Positions 23,166-33,003 of a stretch of DNA of 64,000 nt are shown here, one piece after another; the first letter of the stretch is position 1; each line of letters starts with the position of its first letter. The stretch covers positions 1,832,001 to 1,896,000 of the forward strand of contig WPIO01000042.1 in assembly GCA_009760855.2 (NCBI GenBank). Direction: 5' to 3'. The translations under genes and the position numbers were made by a program. This DNA is from Cristatella mucedo. Lineage: Eukaryota > Bryozoa > Phylactolaemata > Cristatellidae. The notes under the pieces were generated by a model. It saw nothing but the letters and a program-made list of their open reading frames with translations. It was not told where the DNA came from and did not search any database.

Positions 23166-24514
23166 CGCGAAAACAAGCAATTTTTCTTTACTCGAGCTGA
23201 ACCAGGACCTATTTAATAAGTATGGAACAATCGAGTCGCTCAAAAACTGGAAAACCTACGCCTCAAAACTGCATTGATCCACATCTGGGTTATAGCCTCT
23301 GCGTACACTCGGGCCGTCTTATTCCAAATTTACCTTTTCGTGATGAGACCCCAACTTCAGAGTCCATCGTGACTAGTTACAGAGCGTGCTTGTAAGAGAA
23401 TTGCGGGCCCACATGTAATTCAAGATGACACAAGACGACCGATGAAAAAGTTCCCGTCTTTGGATTGATAGCCGCGCGACATTTCTTTTGCAATGCGCGA
23501 CGAACGACAATTCGACCTCTCTTTATAGCGTTACTCTTCCGGTGCTCCGCAAATCGAGCTGACGGCATCGCGATTCTCCATCTGCAGAAACGATGGCGCC
23601 GGCTTTAGATTGTCACCTATAGCATTTAATTGTCACCTAGGAAATTAGGCTGTCATCTATGGCATTCGATTGATGTCACCGATTGTCGCTCGAGCCGTGA
23701 GAGCTCGAGCCGAGCGCTCGCCGGACGCACTTACTTGTGCGTGTGTATGAGATTACAAAAACAGCGCGAGAGCAGGGCTTTTTCCTGATGCTTCGATTTG
23801 GCTGCGTAACTCTTTCTTTTCTTATCTTTTCGCAGCCGCCGCCGATAAATTCTCAGCATGTCTGCCTCGTCTGTCGACATGCCCGTCTGTCTGTCTGTCT
23901 GCCTCGTCTGTCGACATGCCCGTCTGTCTGTCTGCCTCGTCTGTCGACATGCCCGTCTGTCTGTCTGTCTGCCTCGTCTGTCGACGAACGCTGAAAAGTG
24001 GCACAGCATGCGGTGCGTACCCGTTTTCTCAGATCTTCTGGAGGATCAATCGGTGCGATCGGTACTTTACGGTATTGTCATTCGAATTCCGAATCGTCAA
24101 GAAGATCGTTCCTCAGCTCGCCGAAGCTCTTACCTACTATAGCTATCTAAGAGAATCTATGGCTGACTTTGGCTATCTAGACATCCAGCTTTATCACGCT
24201 CGACCACAGGCTCGCCCGATTCTGGTCATCAAAATGTGGGACTCTAACTGATCATTTTCAAATCCGTCGGTGACCCACCTCAAGCGGACTCTAACTAATC
24301 ATTTTCAAATCCGTCGGTGACCCACCTCAAGCTCTATTGCACCGAGAGCCTAAATAATTTTCTACTGATTGGCATCGCGAAGTCCTTTGACTTGAAATGT
24401 AATGTAAAGCGCTGAGTCGTCACACGGGTCCCTTAAATTGCTTTTATTTTTTTTTCACTTTTTCACTTTTCACTTTTTTTTCACTTGTTTTCACATTTAT
24501 ATTTTATTTTCAAT
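23166..24514. other. No gene recognised; two local tandem duplications
   Basis: Around 23867-23985 a unit of about 33 bp containing GTCTGTCGACATGCCC is repeated four times with variable GTCT spacers. At 24238-24333 a segment of about 49 bp (GGACTCTAACTGATCATTTT...) is duplicated in tandem. No coding domain is seen. Confidence 0.6.
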
Positions 24515-24600
24515 TTGCCACAAATGTAAAGCGCCTAGAAAGAGATTAAGTTCTCAGAGGGCGCTTTATCAAGTGCAATATTATTATTATATTATTACTT
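24515..24600 (+). mobile_element. LINE A 3' tail, well preserved hairpin
   Basis: AAAGCGCC at 24528-24535 pairs with GGCGCTTT at 24560-24567. The inner AGAGATTAAGTTCTC can also fold. A short (ATT)n run follows. This is a clean example of the family 3' hairpin. Confidence 0.85.
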
Positions 24601-24834
24601 TATTATCGCTTACAAGCAGCTTTATGAATCGAATCTTTATGAATCGAAACTGCTGTAAATGAGTAGGATATTATCCGTAATCTTTTGAGTACTTCTTGTC
24701 CTGTGACAGAAAGACATTCTATTTACGTCTTATGATCGCTTTATGATAATTACTGTGGTAATAGTAAAGATAACAGCACTAGCATGAATTTTTCTTTGCT
24801 GAAGATTTAGGAAATGTAAACGTTTTGCGGTTCG
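24601..24834. other. No feature recognised
   Basis: AT-rich sequence with a short GAATCTTTATGAATCGAA direct repeat near 24625-24650. Confidence 0.3.
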
Positions 24835-24990
24835 CCAAGTTAGATGGTTTGGCCCAGCGACTAAGGTGCTCACCCCGCCCAAGGTCAAGGTGAATGTATT
24901 CAATGGACGAGATCTTAGGCTAGAGTGCCATGGCACATTTAAAGTGCCTGAATAGAGATTCGGTTCTCTTAGGGCACTATGAAGATGAGT
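24835..24990 (+). mobile_element. SINE2 copy
   Basis: TGGTTTGGCCCAGCGACTAA begins a tRNA-like head with an A-box-like sequence. The body continues to TGGCACATTTAAAGTGCCTG and AATAGAGATTCGGTTCTCTT, the SINE2 version of the LINE-type hairpin. The B box is worn. Confidence 0.7.
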
Positions 24991-25735
24991 TAAATTTATA
25001 TTTTAAGGTTAGAAAGACAGACAGAATAATCAGGAAAGAGACTAAGATGATTAATCGGAAAGCAAGTTGCACGACAAAAAGATGCTGATGCAGCGAAATG
25101 ATTAGAAAGCGGAAAGCTAGAGATATGTATATAATGCACTTGTATAGATAAAGCATTTTAAGATGATTTTTATTGACCAATGTGAACCATGAACTAAAGC
25201 GGAAACAGGATTTTTTGCCAGTGGAATTATTAAATTAAACTTTTTTCAAAATTAAATTCTAACAAACATTGCATTTTTTTAGCTAGTCCTGAATCGCGCG
25301 AGCATGCAGTGGCGCGATATTTTGCGGGCACACTCGAACGACAGAGCAGTTCAATATGCAATCCAAATTGGAGCTTCGCGTAGCTGATTTCCGGTGGATT
25401 TGAGGTAAATTCCAGTGAATTACGTTGGATTTCCGTAGAGGTTGGCGTCCATGCCACAAGTCCATTAGCAGCATGCACATGTGAGAGCATGATGGAGTGA
25501 AATCTGGCGAGATCATTATAACATCCGTTCACTACTACGTTCACTCGAGATTTGAGCTGCTCGCCGTAAATTCCCAGTCTGTTTTCCTTGGAGTTAGATT
25601 GCGGTAATACGTTGCATCCAGCTAGTAGGAAGGAAGCCATATTTTTCCTAAAGCGCTATTGATCACGTTTTCTCTCTATGCCGACTTGATTGCGAGTAGA
25701 CGGAACTTTGAAATAAACAGCGGCTGTGATACTTG
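24990..25735. other. No gene called; one unrecognised 136-codon frame
   Basis: The minus-strand frame at 25230-25640 is open for 136 codons in sequence of moderate composition, so it is less trivially explained by bias than others. I recognise no domain in it and see no promoter or conserved neighbour, and I do not call it a gene. Confidence 0.35.
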
Positions 25736-25739
25736 TGCA

Positions 25740-26319
<580 letters not shown>

Positions 26320-26525
26320 ACCGATAAGAAGTCGGGATGATTTGAACATTGAAACAGACTCGCTTCGCACAACGATGCCGCTTCGAGCTCGCCGCTGCGC
26401 TACCGCAAGCCATGCTTGCAGATTCTCTGCTCCTCAGCGGAATGCTCTCGGTCGCTTCTCGCTTCCGACGGAGCCTCTGACCCCTGACCGTGACGGCGAA
26501 GGATGCTCGCGCTGCACGCAGCCCT

Positions 26526-26580
26526 GCCGCTCTGGCACCGCTCTCGCCGCGACGATCGGCGAGAGCGGTGCCAGAGCGGC
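26526..26580. promoter_or_regulatory. Perfect 24-bp inverted repeat upstream of gene 2
   Basis: The arms at 26526-26549 and 26557-26580 are exact reverse complements (starting GCCGCTCTGGCACC) around a 7-nt spacer, CGACGAT. It lies about 200 bp upstream of the gene 2 TATA box. It could form a cruciform or act as a dyad binding site; function is inferred only. Confidence 0.7.
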
Positions 26581-26707
26581 TCGCCGCGTCTTTTCGCGTG
26601 ACCATCTTGGCGGCTCGAAGCTGGGCTGCTGGGCGCGCCCTCAAAAAGTCGAACAATCGCTCGCGACACCGTTCGTCACTGCGCTCTCTTTCGCGCGCGC
26701 GCGCGCG

Positions 26708-26760
26708 GCGGTCAACAATTGCCGACGTCGTCTCGTGACGTCGCGGCGACAATGACGCGC
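26708..26760 (+). promoter_or_regulatory. Gene 2 upstream motifs shared with gene 1
   Basis: GCGGTCAACAATTG at 26708-26721 and GCGACAATGACGCGC at 26746-26760 match the gene 1 motifs at 10861 and 10796 with one base difference each. They lie 19-71 bp upstream of the TATA box. Confidence 0.55.
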
Positions 26761-26778
26761 AACGACCGGCGGGCGGTT

Positions 26779-26786
26779 TATATAAG
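26779..26786 (+). promoter_or_regulatory. TATA box of gene 2
   Basis: TATATAAG sits in GC-rich sequence and would put transcription start near 26810, giving a 5' UTR of about 280 nt. Confidence 0.7.
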
Positions 26787-27090
26787 CCCGGCTTCGCGGC
26801 GGAGGAGCAGTCGGCGGCAGTTGGCTGGCGTATCCATTTGCGATTAATAGCGAACGGCCGGTGGCGGTGTTGTGCGACGAAGGAGTTCGACAAACTCGCT
26901 CTCCGCCACCAGAGAGCGCACGCTGCGGCAGACAGCTCGCCGAGCTCGACCAGGCTCGGCTGTACCGACGACCACGACTGCGAGGTTAGCGTGAGCGGCA
27001 GCGGCGGCGGCGGCGGCGGCCAGTGCGGCCCGACGAATCTGACGAATCTCTATAGCGACTCTGACGACGCAGAGCGGCGCCAGCGCCAGC

Positions 27091-28098
27091 ATGTCGACGG
27101 CCGTCGCCCAGGCTGCGGCGGCGAGCGAGCCGCAGCCGCCGCTGGCGTACCCGGTGGCGTGCAGCGTGTACACCGAGGAGCAGCAGAGACGGTCTAGCCT
27201 GCGAGCGCAGAGCGCTCAACACAGGACGCCGCCGCCGCCACGGAAGGGCGGACTTCGGCAGCAGCAGCAGCAGCAGCGGCGTCCTGGTGGGTCGTCGCCG
27301 CTGCCGCCGCCCAGGGAGGACCCGGACAGGCTGCCCGAGGGCGTGCCGGTCAGCTGCCAGCGGCAGCTGCTGACGCTGCGCTTCCTTGCCAAGGAGTGGC
27401 AGCGCTCCAAGGACCACGCCGGCCAGCTGCATCGCTACGTGGCCGCTCGCATCGTGCCACGCGGCCTGCGCATCAAGAACGACCCGGGCCTGCCCTACTG
27501 GCCGCCGACGTTCGTCGCCGACTGGCAGCTCGTGACGGAGCAGGCGTCGATCGAGCTGATGACGATGCTGGCGCGGCAGCACGAGGAGAACACGCTGGCG
27601 CTCGAGCGCGAGATGCACGCTCAGACGGCCGAGCTGCACGACGAGCGCGTGTCGCCCGAGAAGCTGGCCGAGTACATGCGCTGGGTGCACAAGGGCTGCG
27701 CCGAGGTGCACGCGAGCATGCAGGCCGTGATCGAGAGCAAGTACAATCGCGACGTCGACGAGTACAACAAGAACCAGATGCTCCAGATTACGGTGCACAG
27801 CGGCCGTCAGCAGCAGCAGCAGCAGCGGCGGCAGCCGCCGAGCCGCGGTCGCTCGGTGAGTCGCCGACGCCGCGCCTCGAGCGGCATCCGCGCCTCGAGC
27901 GGCATCCGCGCCTCGAGCGGCATCCGCGCCTCGAGCGGCATCCGCGCCTCGAGCGGCATCCGCGCCTCGAGCGGCATCCGCGCCTCGAGCGGCATCCGCG
28001 CCTCGAGCGGCATCCGCGCCGCGCAGCCGAGGCAGCAGCAGCAGCAGCTGGCGAGGGAGAAGCGATGGCAGCCGAGGCAGCAGAGGACAACGGTTTAA
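27091..28098 (+). CDS. PRGLR family gene 2, intronless, with ASSGIR repeats
   Basis: The 335-residue product has a Gln/Pro-rich N-terminal third and a core at about 112-225. The core has Q-L-H-R-Y-V, P-R-G-L-R-I-K-N from 123, A-D-W at 143-145, A-S-I-E-L-M at 152-157, a charged helical region, and E-S-K-Y-N-R-D-V-D-E-Y at 215-225. It is closest to gene 1: both have R-I-K-N after the PRGLR motif, A-S-x-E-L-M, and Q-A-V-(V/I)-E-S-K. The tail has a Gln run, R-S-V-S-R-R-R-R and eight perfect A-S-S-G-I-R repeats (262-309), then another Gln run. The ATG has A at -3. TATA is upstream and AATAAA downstream. Overlapping frames at 27396-28298 are composition shadows. Function is unknown. Confidence 0.78.
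   Translation: MSTAVAQAAAASEPQPPLAYPVACSVYTEEQQRRSSLRAQSAQHRTPPPPRKGGLRQQQQQQRRPGGSSPLPPPREDPDRLPEGVPVSCQRQLLTLRFLAKEWQRSKDHAGQLHRYVAARIVPRGLRIKNDPGLPYWPPTFVADWQLVTEQASIELMTMLARQHEENTLALEREMHAQTAELHDERVSPEKLAEYMRWVHKGCAEVHASMQAVIESKYNRDVDEYNKNQMLQITVHSGRQQQQQQRRQPPSRGRSVSRRRRASSGIRASSGIRASSGIRASSGIRASSGIRASSGIRASSGIRASSGIRAAQPRQQQQQLAREKRWQPRQQRTTV
27874..28017 (+). repeat. 18-bp coding minisatellite, eight copies
   Basis: GCCTCGAGCGGCATCCGC is repeated eight times, apparently without a mismatch, within gene 2. The unit length keeps the frame. Confidence 0.95.
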
Positions 28099-28330
28099 GC
28101 TGTCGCCGCGAGCGGCCAGCCGTATTTGCGCCCAGCTCGGCTGCTGCTTCGGCGGCGGCGGTGGCTTCTACAAGCGTCCGAACGGGCGCGGCGGCGATAG
28201 CCGTCGCTCCGTCTCGCAGTGGCCCCGACGATCGGACGATCTCGTTTAAACAGGCCCTGTCTAGCCTTCGCTCGGAAATCGTTATCCGTTGTTGTTGACA
28301 GGCGCTGGCACCGACGATCCAGAAGAGTTC

Positions 28331-28336
28331 AATAAA
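28331..28336 (+). terminator. Poly(A) signal of gene 2
   Basis: AATAAA lies about 230 nt after the TAA stop at 28096-28098. Confidence 0.65.
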
Positions 28337-28390
28337 AAGGTTTTTTTCTCAATCGGCGCCAAGAGTGGCCGCATTGCAGCAGCACGAGTG

Positions 28391-28800
28391 GCGCGCTGCT
28401 GCGCACTACTGGGGCCTGCGGCGAGCAGTGAGCTCCGCAGTGATGAACAAAGTACATTACGAGCATATATTATCGATACATTTATTATATATTAGCCATT
28501 ATAATTTACGTATATACATTTACACACTACATAAATAGGCTATTGCATAGACATATATAACGACACGCGAATGTATATTTTAGTCACATTTCTAATTTGT
28601 GTATTTAGAAGATCAGTGACCTACTCGCGCACAAGTTAGCTCTGCGTCCAAAGAGCGTTGGAATTAATCGCGCGCTACAGGGGGCTCCGGGTTGCCGAGC
28701 AGAGAACAGGGGTGGTGGGAAAGACCCGACGTACAGTTTGATGCCGCGAGCAGGCGCGCTGCTGCGCACTGCTGCGGCAGGCAGTGAGCTCTGCAGCGGC
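28391..28800. repeat. Repeat Y, copy 1, flanked by a direct repeat
   Basis: The stretch from ACAAAGTACATTACGAGCAT (28449) to GATGCCGCGAGCAG (28753) closely matches 35319-35656. On both sides lies a GCGCGCTGCTGCGCACT-type direct repeat (28391-28440 and 28754-28796), about 43-50 bp. This may be a target duplication or a local duplication. No domain is seen. Confidence 0.7.
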
Positions 28801-29290
28801 GAGGCCTTTCGTCGGCGATTGGCAGGCAGATCAGAGAGCCGCCGCCGCCGCGAGCTGAGGCCGAGCTGCGCTGAGCGAGTGACGCGAGTGAGAGGCAGCG
28901 GCACTGAAACGACGGCGACAGCTAAAGCGGCGGCAGGATCGCGTACGTGCGTGTGTTCGCGATAAACTTGGCCCAAGGTCGTACAGGCTGGATCGTCGTA
29001 TAAAAGCCGTTGATCTTTGTCTCCCACAAAAGATGTGGGGTTGGTTAAGGGCATGACCGTACGATACAGCCAGAAACGCCGAGAATGGATAATAGCTATT
29101 CCAGATAGGTAAACTAGAGCAAGAGAATGGAGTGTGCTAAAGATTTCGAACCGTTAGTTGCCAGCGTACTAAATGTGCAAGTAGTTATACCTGTGTATAT
29201 ATAGGCACTTATTGGAACATGCGATACGCTCTGAGTCACACGTCTGCCGAAAGCTGCTTGCACTTCATGATCCGGTCATAGAATTAAGCT
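28801..29290. other. No gene recognised
   Basis: GC-rich to about 28960 then mixed. A minus-strand frame at 28605-29054 shares its C-terminal part with the frame at 35453-35815, but only because both overlap repeat Y. Confidence 0.4.
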
Positions 29291-29294
29291 ATTT

Positions 29295-29450
29295 CAAAAG
29301 CCCTATTTATAGAGCGGCTGAAGAGCCCAGCGGCTATCACCGCTGCTTGCAGAGGACAATAAATGATCGCCCATCGCAGGACTCGAACCCACGAGCTGGA
29401 TCGTGAAGAGCGAGCATTTAACCCACGAGATAACAGTCATACGATAATAG
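29295..29450 (-). mobile_element. SINE1 copy
   Basis: Antisense SINE1 body (GGCTATCACCGCTGCTTGCA, AATAAATGATCGCCCATCGC) is followed by the B-box complement GGACTCGAACCCACGA and a worn tRNA head. Confidence 0.8.
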
Positions 29451-30000
29451 TCTCTCAGTATCACATTCAGTGGGCTACACAACTTTCACCCCATAGGTAG
29501 AAAACGGTTTCACCGTCATTCCTTTTGCATCGAACTTTACATCTCTAAAGAGGAGAATTGACTGATTTGAAATTAATCCCTTTTCCGATGAAAAAGCAGA
29601 CACTACACGTCTTTGTAGTACCTATTTAATAAAAAAATCCAATGATTAAGATTAAAATGTGCTTACTGTGAAATCATTAAAAAAAATGACAGCTCGAAAG
29701 TGCCCAGACAGTCAGGCGGACAGTCTAAATTTATCTAAATTTATAATTTATTATTCTATTTTATACCCAACAAATTGCTGACTAGAAAAAAGTCGCCCTA
29801 GCACAGTGACGCCATCGCGTTTTCACGTTATACGGTCGTTGGTAGCGACATTCGAAGTGCAGCCTATCCAGGTGATATCCTGATGATGATCCTTGGATAC
29901 TCGGTGATGACTGGGTGATGACTTTTCCAAAAGATTCAGGCTCTCGCTTGAATCCTTTGGAAAAGCTGCCGCTGCTCTCCTTGAATTATGCGTAAATATA
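29451..30000. other. No feature recognised
   Basis: AT-rich sequence with no domain or repeat match found by eye. Confidence 0.3.
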
Positions 30001-30190
30001 AATAAATAAATAAATCCTAGCTGATTAAACAGCCTCTTTTTACATAGCGACAGAGGAGCCTCTGCGGCTGTCACCACCGCTTGCGGGTGGCGATAAAGAA
30101 TCGCCCACCGCAGGAATCGAACCCGCGATCTCGGGGCCGAGGTCGTGAAAGCAACCGCCTCACCTGGTGTGCCATCTATGCGCGTCACCG
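30001..30190 (-). mobile_element. SINE1 copy, nearly full length
   Basis: In antisense it has an (AAAT)n tail, CTAGCTGATTAAACAGCCTC, the CGACAGAGGAGCC hairpin, GGCTGTCACCACCGCTTGCG, and the tRNA head with GGAATCGAACCCGCGAT (B box complement) to GTGTGCCATC (A-box region). Confidence 0.85.
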
Positions 30191-31345
30191 ATACGGACTT
30201 CGAGGGAGATTCGGCGTTCAATTTTGGCACAGTCCTTCATGAGAGCGTGAAGCAACTGCTCACAGTTTTCCGCCTTGTGATTGGCTGGCGCCCACAAATC
30301 CGCAACTAGCCGCTTCAGCGAAGCAGAGCTACTAAGCTGCTGCTTTCCCCCGTCCCTCCCGTTCAGCTTCTTGGAAAATTTGTTTCAGTCGGCGACCTCA
30401 CCTCTATCGCTGCTGCAACGACGATACTAAGCTCGAGCTCTGCCTGAGACAGCTGTAGAGTGACGCGTTGGAGGTTCTTACAAGCTGCTCCGTCGAAAGC
30501 TGCGAAGAATTTCGCGCGCGATGCCATGGGGCCAAAAGTTGATGCGCATCGGCGGCATTCAGCTCACAGTCACAGTGTCCAACCGCCGCCGCAGCTTTTA
30601 CTTGACGTTTTTCATCGCTGTAAGAGAACCTTGTCCGCTATCGTGAGTCGATTTCGTGTTAGCGACGCGCCCTATTAGTGTTCCAACTGTCCGGTAGGAA
30701 CGGAAAAGCTGGCGAACGCGTAAAACCAACGTGAAGGCTTATTAGGAATGAAACACTTTTTACGTTTCCTATGACCTCCCCACGATAGTCGCTAAACGTG
30801 CAGGCACTCAGCATCTTGCATCATCTTGATCAGACATCATCTTGATCAGACATCATCTCGATCAGACATCAGCAGCATCTTGACTCTGCTGTAGTGCATT
30901 TTGATGTGCACAGAACGAGACGCACGTAGAAATGGGGCCTCTCGTTGCCGTTAGGAACTTAGTGGCCTTAAGAACCCCGGGCGGACTGTCAATGTGCCCG
31001 TGCCGCCCACTTGAGCTCCGCAGGCGATCATCCCTGTAGCCTCGAGTGGACCGTCGGAATTGTCGCAAAAAGCACAATTGCAAAAAGCTCGTCTCGACTC
31101 CTTCAGTCTCGCCGACTGAAGAAGTCGGAAAAGTCGATGACGCTCTTTCGCACATGCTGCTGCGTCACACTGTAATCCTAGCGAGTTGGATAAAGAATTG
31201 ATCAATCCACTTGTACGCTAATTTTCCTCGTCTTCAGCATTTCAGCGCTCGTGCTTGAAGTGAGGTGCTGCGTCTGAGTGGTCCGTCGATCCCTCACAGG
31301 GCACTCAGATGCGTGCTTTGTCGGCCCTGCCCATAAATAAATGAA
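30191..31345. other. No gene recognised; short tandem repeat at 30815-30870
   Basis: A CATCATCTTGATCAGA unit is repeated three to four times near 30815-30870. Other frames show no domain. Confidence 0.4.
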
Positions 31346-31347
31346 AT

Positions 31348-31490
31348 ACAAGTCGTTTGTATAGCACCCCGAGAGAACTTAATCTTTATTCAGGTACCCA
31401 ATATATGCCTCGGCGCTCGAGCCCACGACTTCAGCCAGACCTTGGTCGGGGCGAGCACCGTAATCGCTGGACCAAGCCAGCTTAGCAGAC
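31348..31490 (-). mobile_element. SINE2 copy
   Basis: Antisense: GTATAGCACCCCGAGAGAAC and TTAATCTTTATTCAGG (hairpin), CATATATGCC, then CTCGAGCCCACGACTTCA (B-box region) and CTGGACCAAGCC (head). Confidence 0.75.
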
Positions 31491-31639
31491 ACTGTCACGA
31501 AGTAACGCTTCCCTACTGTCTGGACGCATTGTCAAGGACTGTTGAAAAGCAACACCTAGATGACACGTCAATTGTCTACTGTGGCTATTCATAATGCTCT
31601 CACTCTGCAATAAAATAAAGTAAAATGTTGGTTTTAAGG

Positions 31640-31770
31640 AACAGCCGAGCAGCATTGGTCCAGTGGTTAAGAGGCTAGCTCCGATCGAGGTTTTAGCCGA
31701 GGTCGTGGGCTTGAGTCCTGTGGCATATGTGAAGAACCAAAATTTCTCTTAGGGATTGATACAAATGAAT
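31640..31770 (+). mobile_element. SINE2 copy, opposite orientation
   Basis: CATTGGTCCAGTGGTTAAGA (A box), GTCGTGGGCTTGAGTCCTGT (B box), GGCATATGTGAAG and a worn hairpin AATTTCTCTTAGGG. It lies head-to-head with the preceding copy. Confidence 0.75.
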
Positions 31771-31869
31771 CAAACGAATCAACTAACCTTTGCTGTTAAA
31801 ATTCTATTTTTTCTACTCATCAGGTCAAGGCAGTCTAACAGACGAATTCAGATAGCACCTTAACCCAAA

Positions 31870-31904
31870 ATAAATACACGCACACACATTCACACGCACG
31901 CACG

Positions 31905-31948
<44 letters not shown>
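31870..31948. repeat. (CA)n microsatellite
   Basis: CACG and CA units form about 75 bp of simple repeat. Confidence 0.95.
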
Positions 31949-32039
31949 ATTCACGCACACCGACATGTGCATACAAACACACATGTAACCGGCGTAAATA
32001 TATATATATATATATTAATTATCGAGAAAAATATTTGTA

Positions 32040-32785
32040 ACTAGTATGCATACATTAACCGGCGGAGCACTGTCCTGCCGGGGTCGAGCGTGCTACCCGG
32101 GCCTCCCGGTTCAGGAACAGGGACCACACGGCTTTCGAGCCGGTTATGGCGTCGGAGACGCAGTGCCACCTCAAAGCCGTCCCTCCGAGCGTGGGATGCC
32201 AAGTTCGGCCAGGCAAGCTTCATCGTCTGGCCACCAGCTGCCGAGAGCCCGGACCACGAAGGACCTTACCGCTGCCGACCGGTAGCTAGCGGTCAGAAAA
32301 GACCGGGCAATGGCTGCATATTTATCGGTCTTGTTCCGGGCCGCCATAATCAGAGCATCATCGCTGCTGTCAAATGGCACCGTCACATCCACAATTACTA
32401 AATCAGTGCCGTTGGCAATGACCAGGTCCGGTTTGAGGGTCAGACCACCTGCAAGCGGGAGGGCGCGGCCTGCCGACATGTAGTTGAGTGCGGTGGCCGG
32501 AAGAGCTCCGATTAGGCGGCCCAGAACTAGGTTGTTTAGGGCCATTATTGCAAGCAGCATCGGCCGACAGTGGCTCAGCACGTGGCAAGCGGTCCCTGCC
32601 TCCGTGTGCATAGGCGGCAGCTGATAACCGTCTCATGGTATGCCCGACTCCTGGCAGCAGCCACTGGTAGCGCGCCCAGGCGCGCTCGGTGCACGAACCG
32701 TCAAGCCCGGAACCATAGGCCAAGACCGTGCGTGGTGTGGTCAAGAAGTGGCTGTGGGTGGCGAATCTGTCTGCGGCCAGGTGAC
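32040..32785 (-). pseudogene. C-terminal fragment of an R2/NeSL-like LINE with restriction-like endonuclease
   Basis: The minus-strand frame at 32611-32171 (146 codons) begins with T-A-C-H-V-L-S-H-C, the end of a CCHC zinc knuckle. It continues to K-P-D-L-V-I and, 11-12 residues on, V-I-V-D-V-T-V-P-F. This is the P-D...D spacing of the restriction-like endonuclease found at the C-terminus of R2, R4 and NeSL LINEs. It ends with A-L-G-S-W-W-P-D-D and L-G-I-P, also usual there. The N-terminal side is frameshifted and lost near 32785 at an AT microsatellite, so the reverse transcriptase is absent. Confidence 0.75.
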
Positions 32786-32786
32786 G

Positions 32787-32788
32787 TT

Positions 32789-32824
<36 letters not shown>

Positions 32825-32966
32825 GTAAATAAATAACTAAATAACTTAATAAATAAATAAATAAATGAGTAAATAAATATAAATATAAATATATAAATAT
32901 ATATAAATATATAAATAAATATATAAATATATAAGTATATATACATATATATAAATAAATAAATAA

Positions 32967-33000
<34 letters not shown>
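32787..33000. repeat. (AAAT)n/(AT)n microsatellite
   Basis: AAATAAATAAAT units grade into ATATAA and then pure AT up to the left end of the hAT element. Confidence 0.95.

Positions 33001-33003
<3 letters not shown>

Noticed and set aside
23867-23985. CRISPR-like regularly spaced repeats
   Set aside because: Only four units, no unique spacers, no cas genes, and the context is an animal genome. It is a minisatellite.
24528-24567. Histone-type 3' stem-loop after a short intronless gene
   Set aside because: The stem sequence and tail match the LINE A family end, recur about twenty times, and do not follow the PRGLR genes.
27396-28298. 300-codon frame overlapping gene 2 in another phase
   Set aside because: Low-complexity Arg/Ala product without conserved blocks, and the gene 2 frame has the family core.
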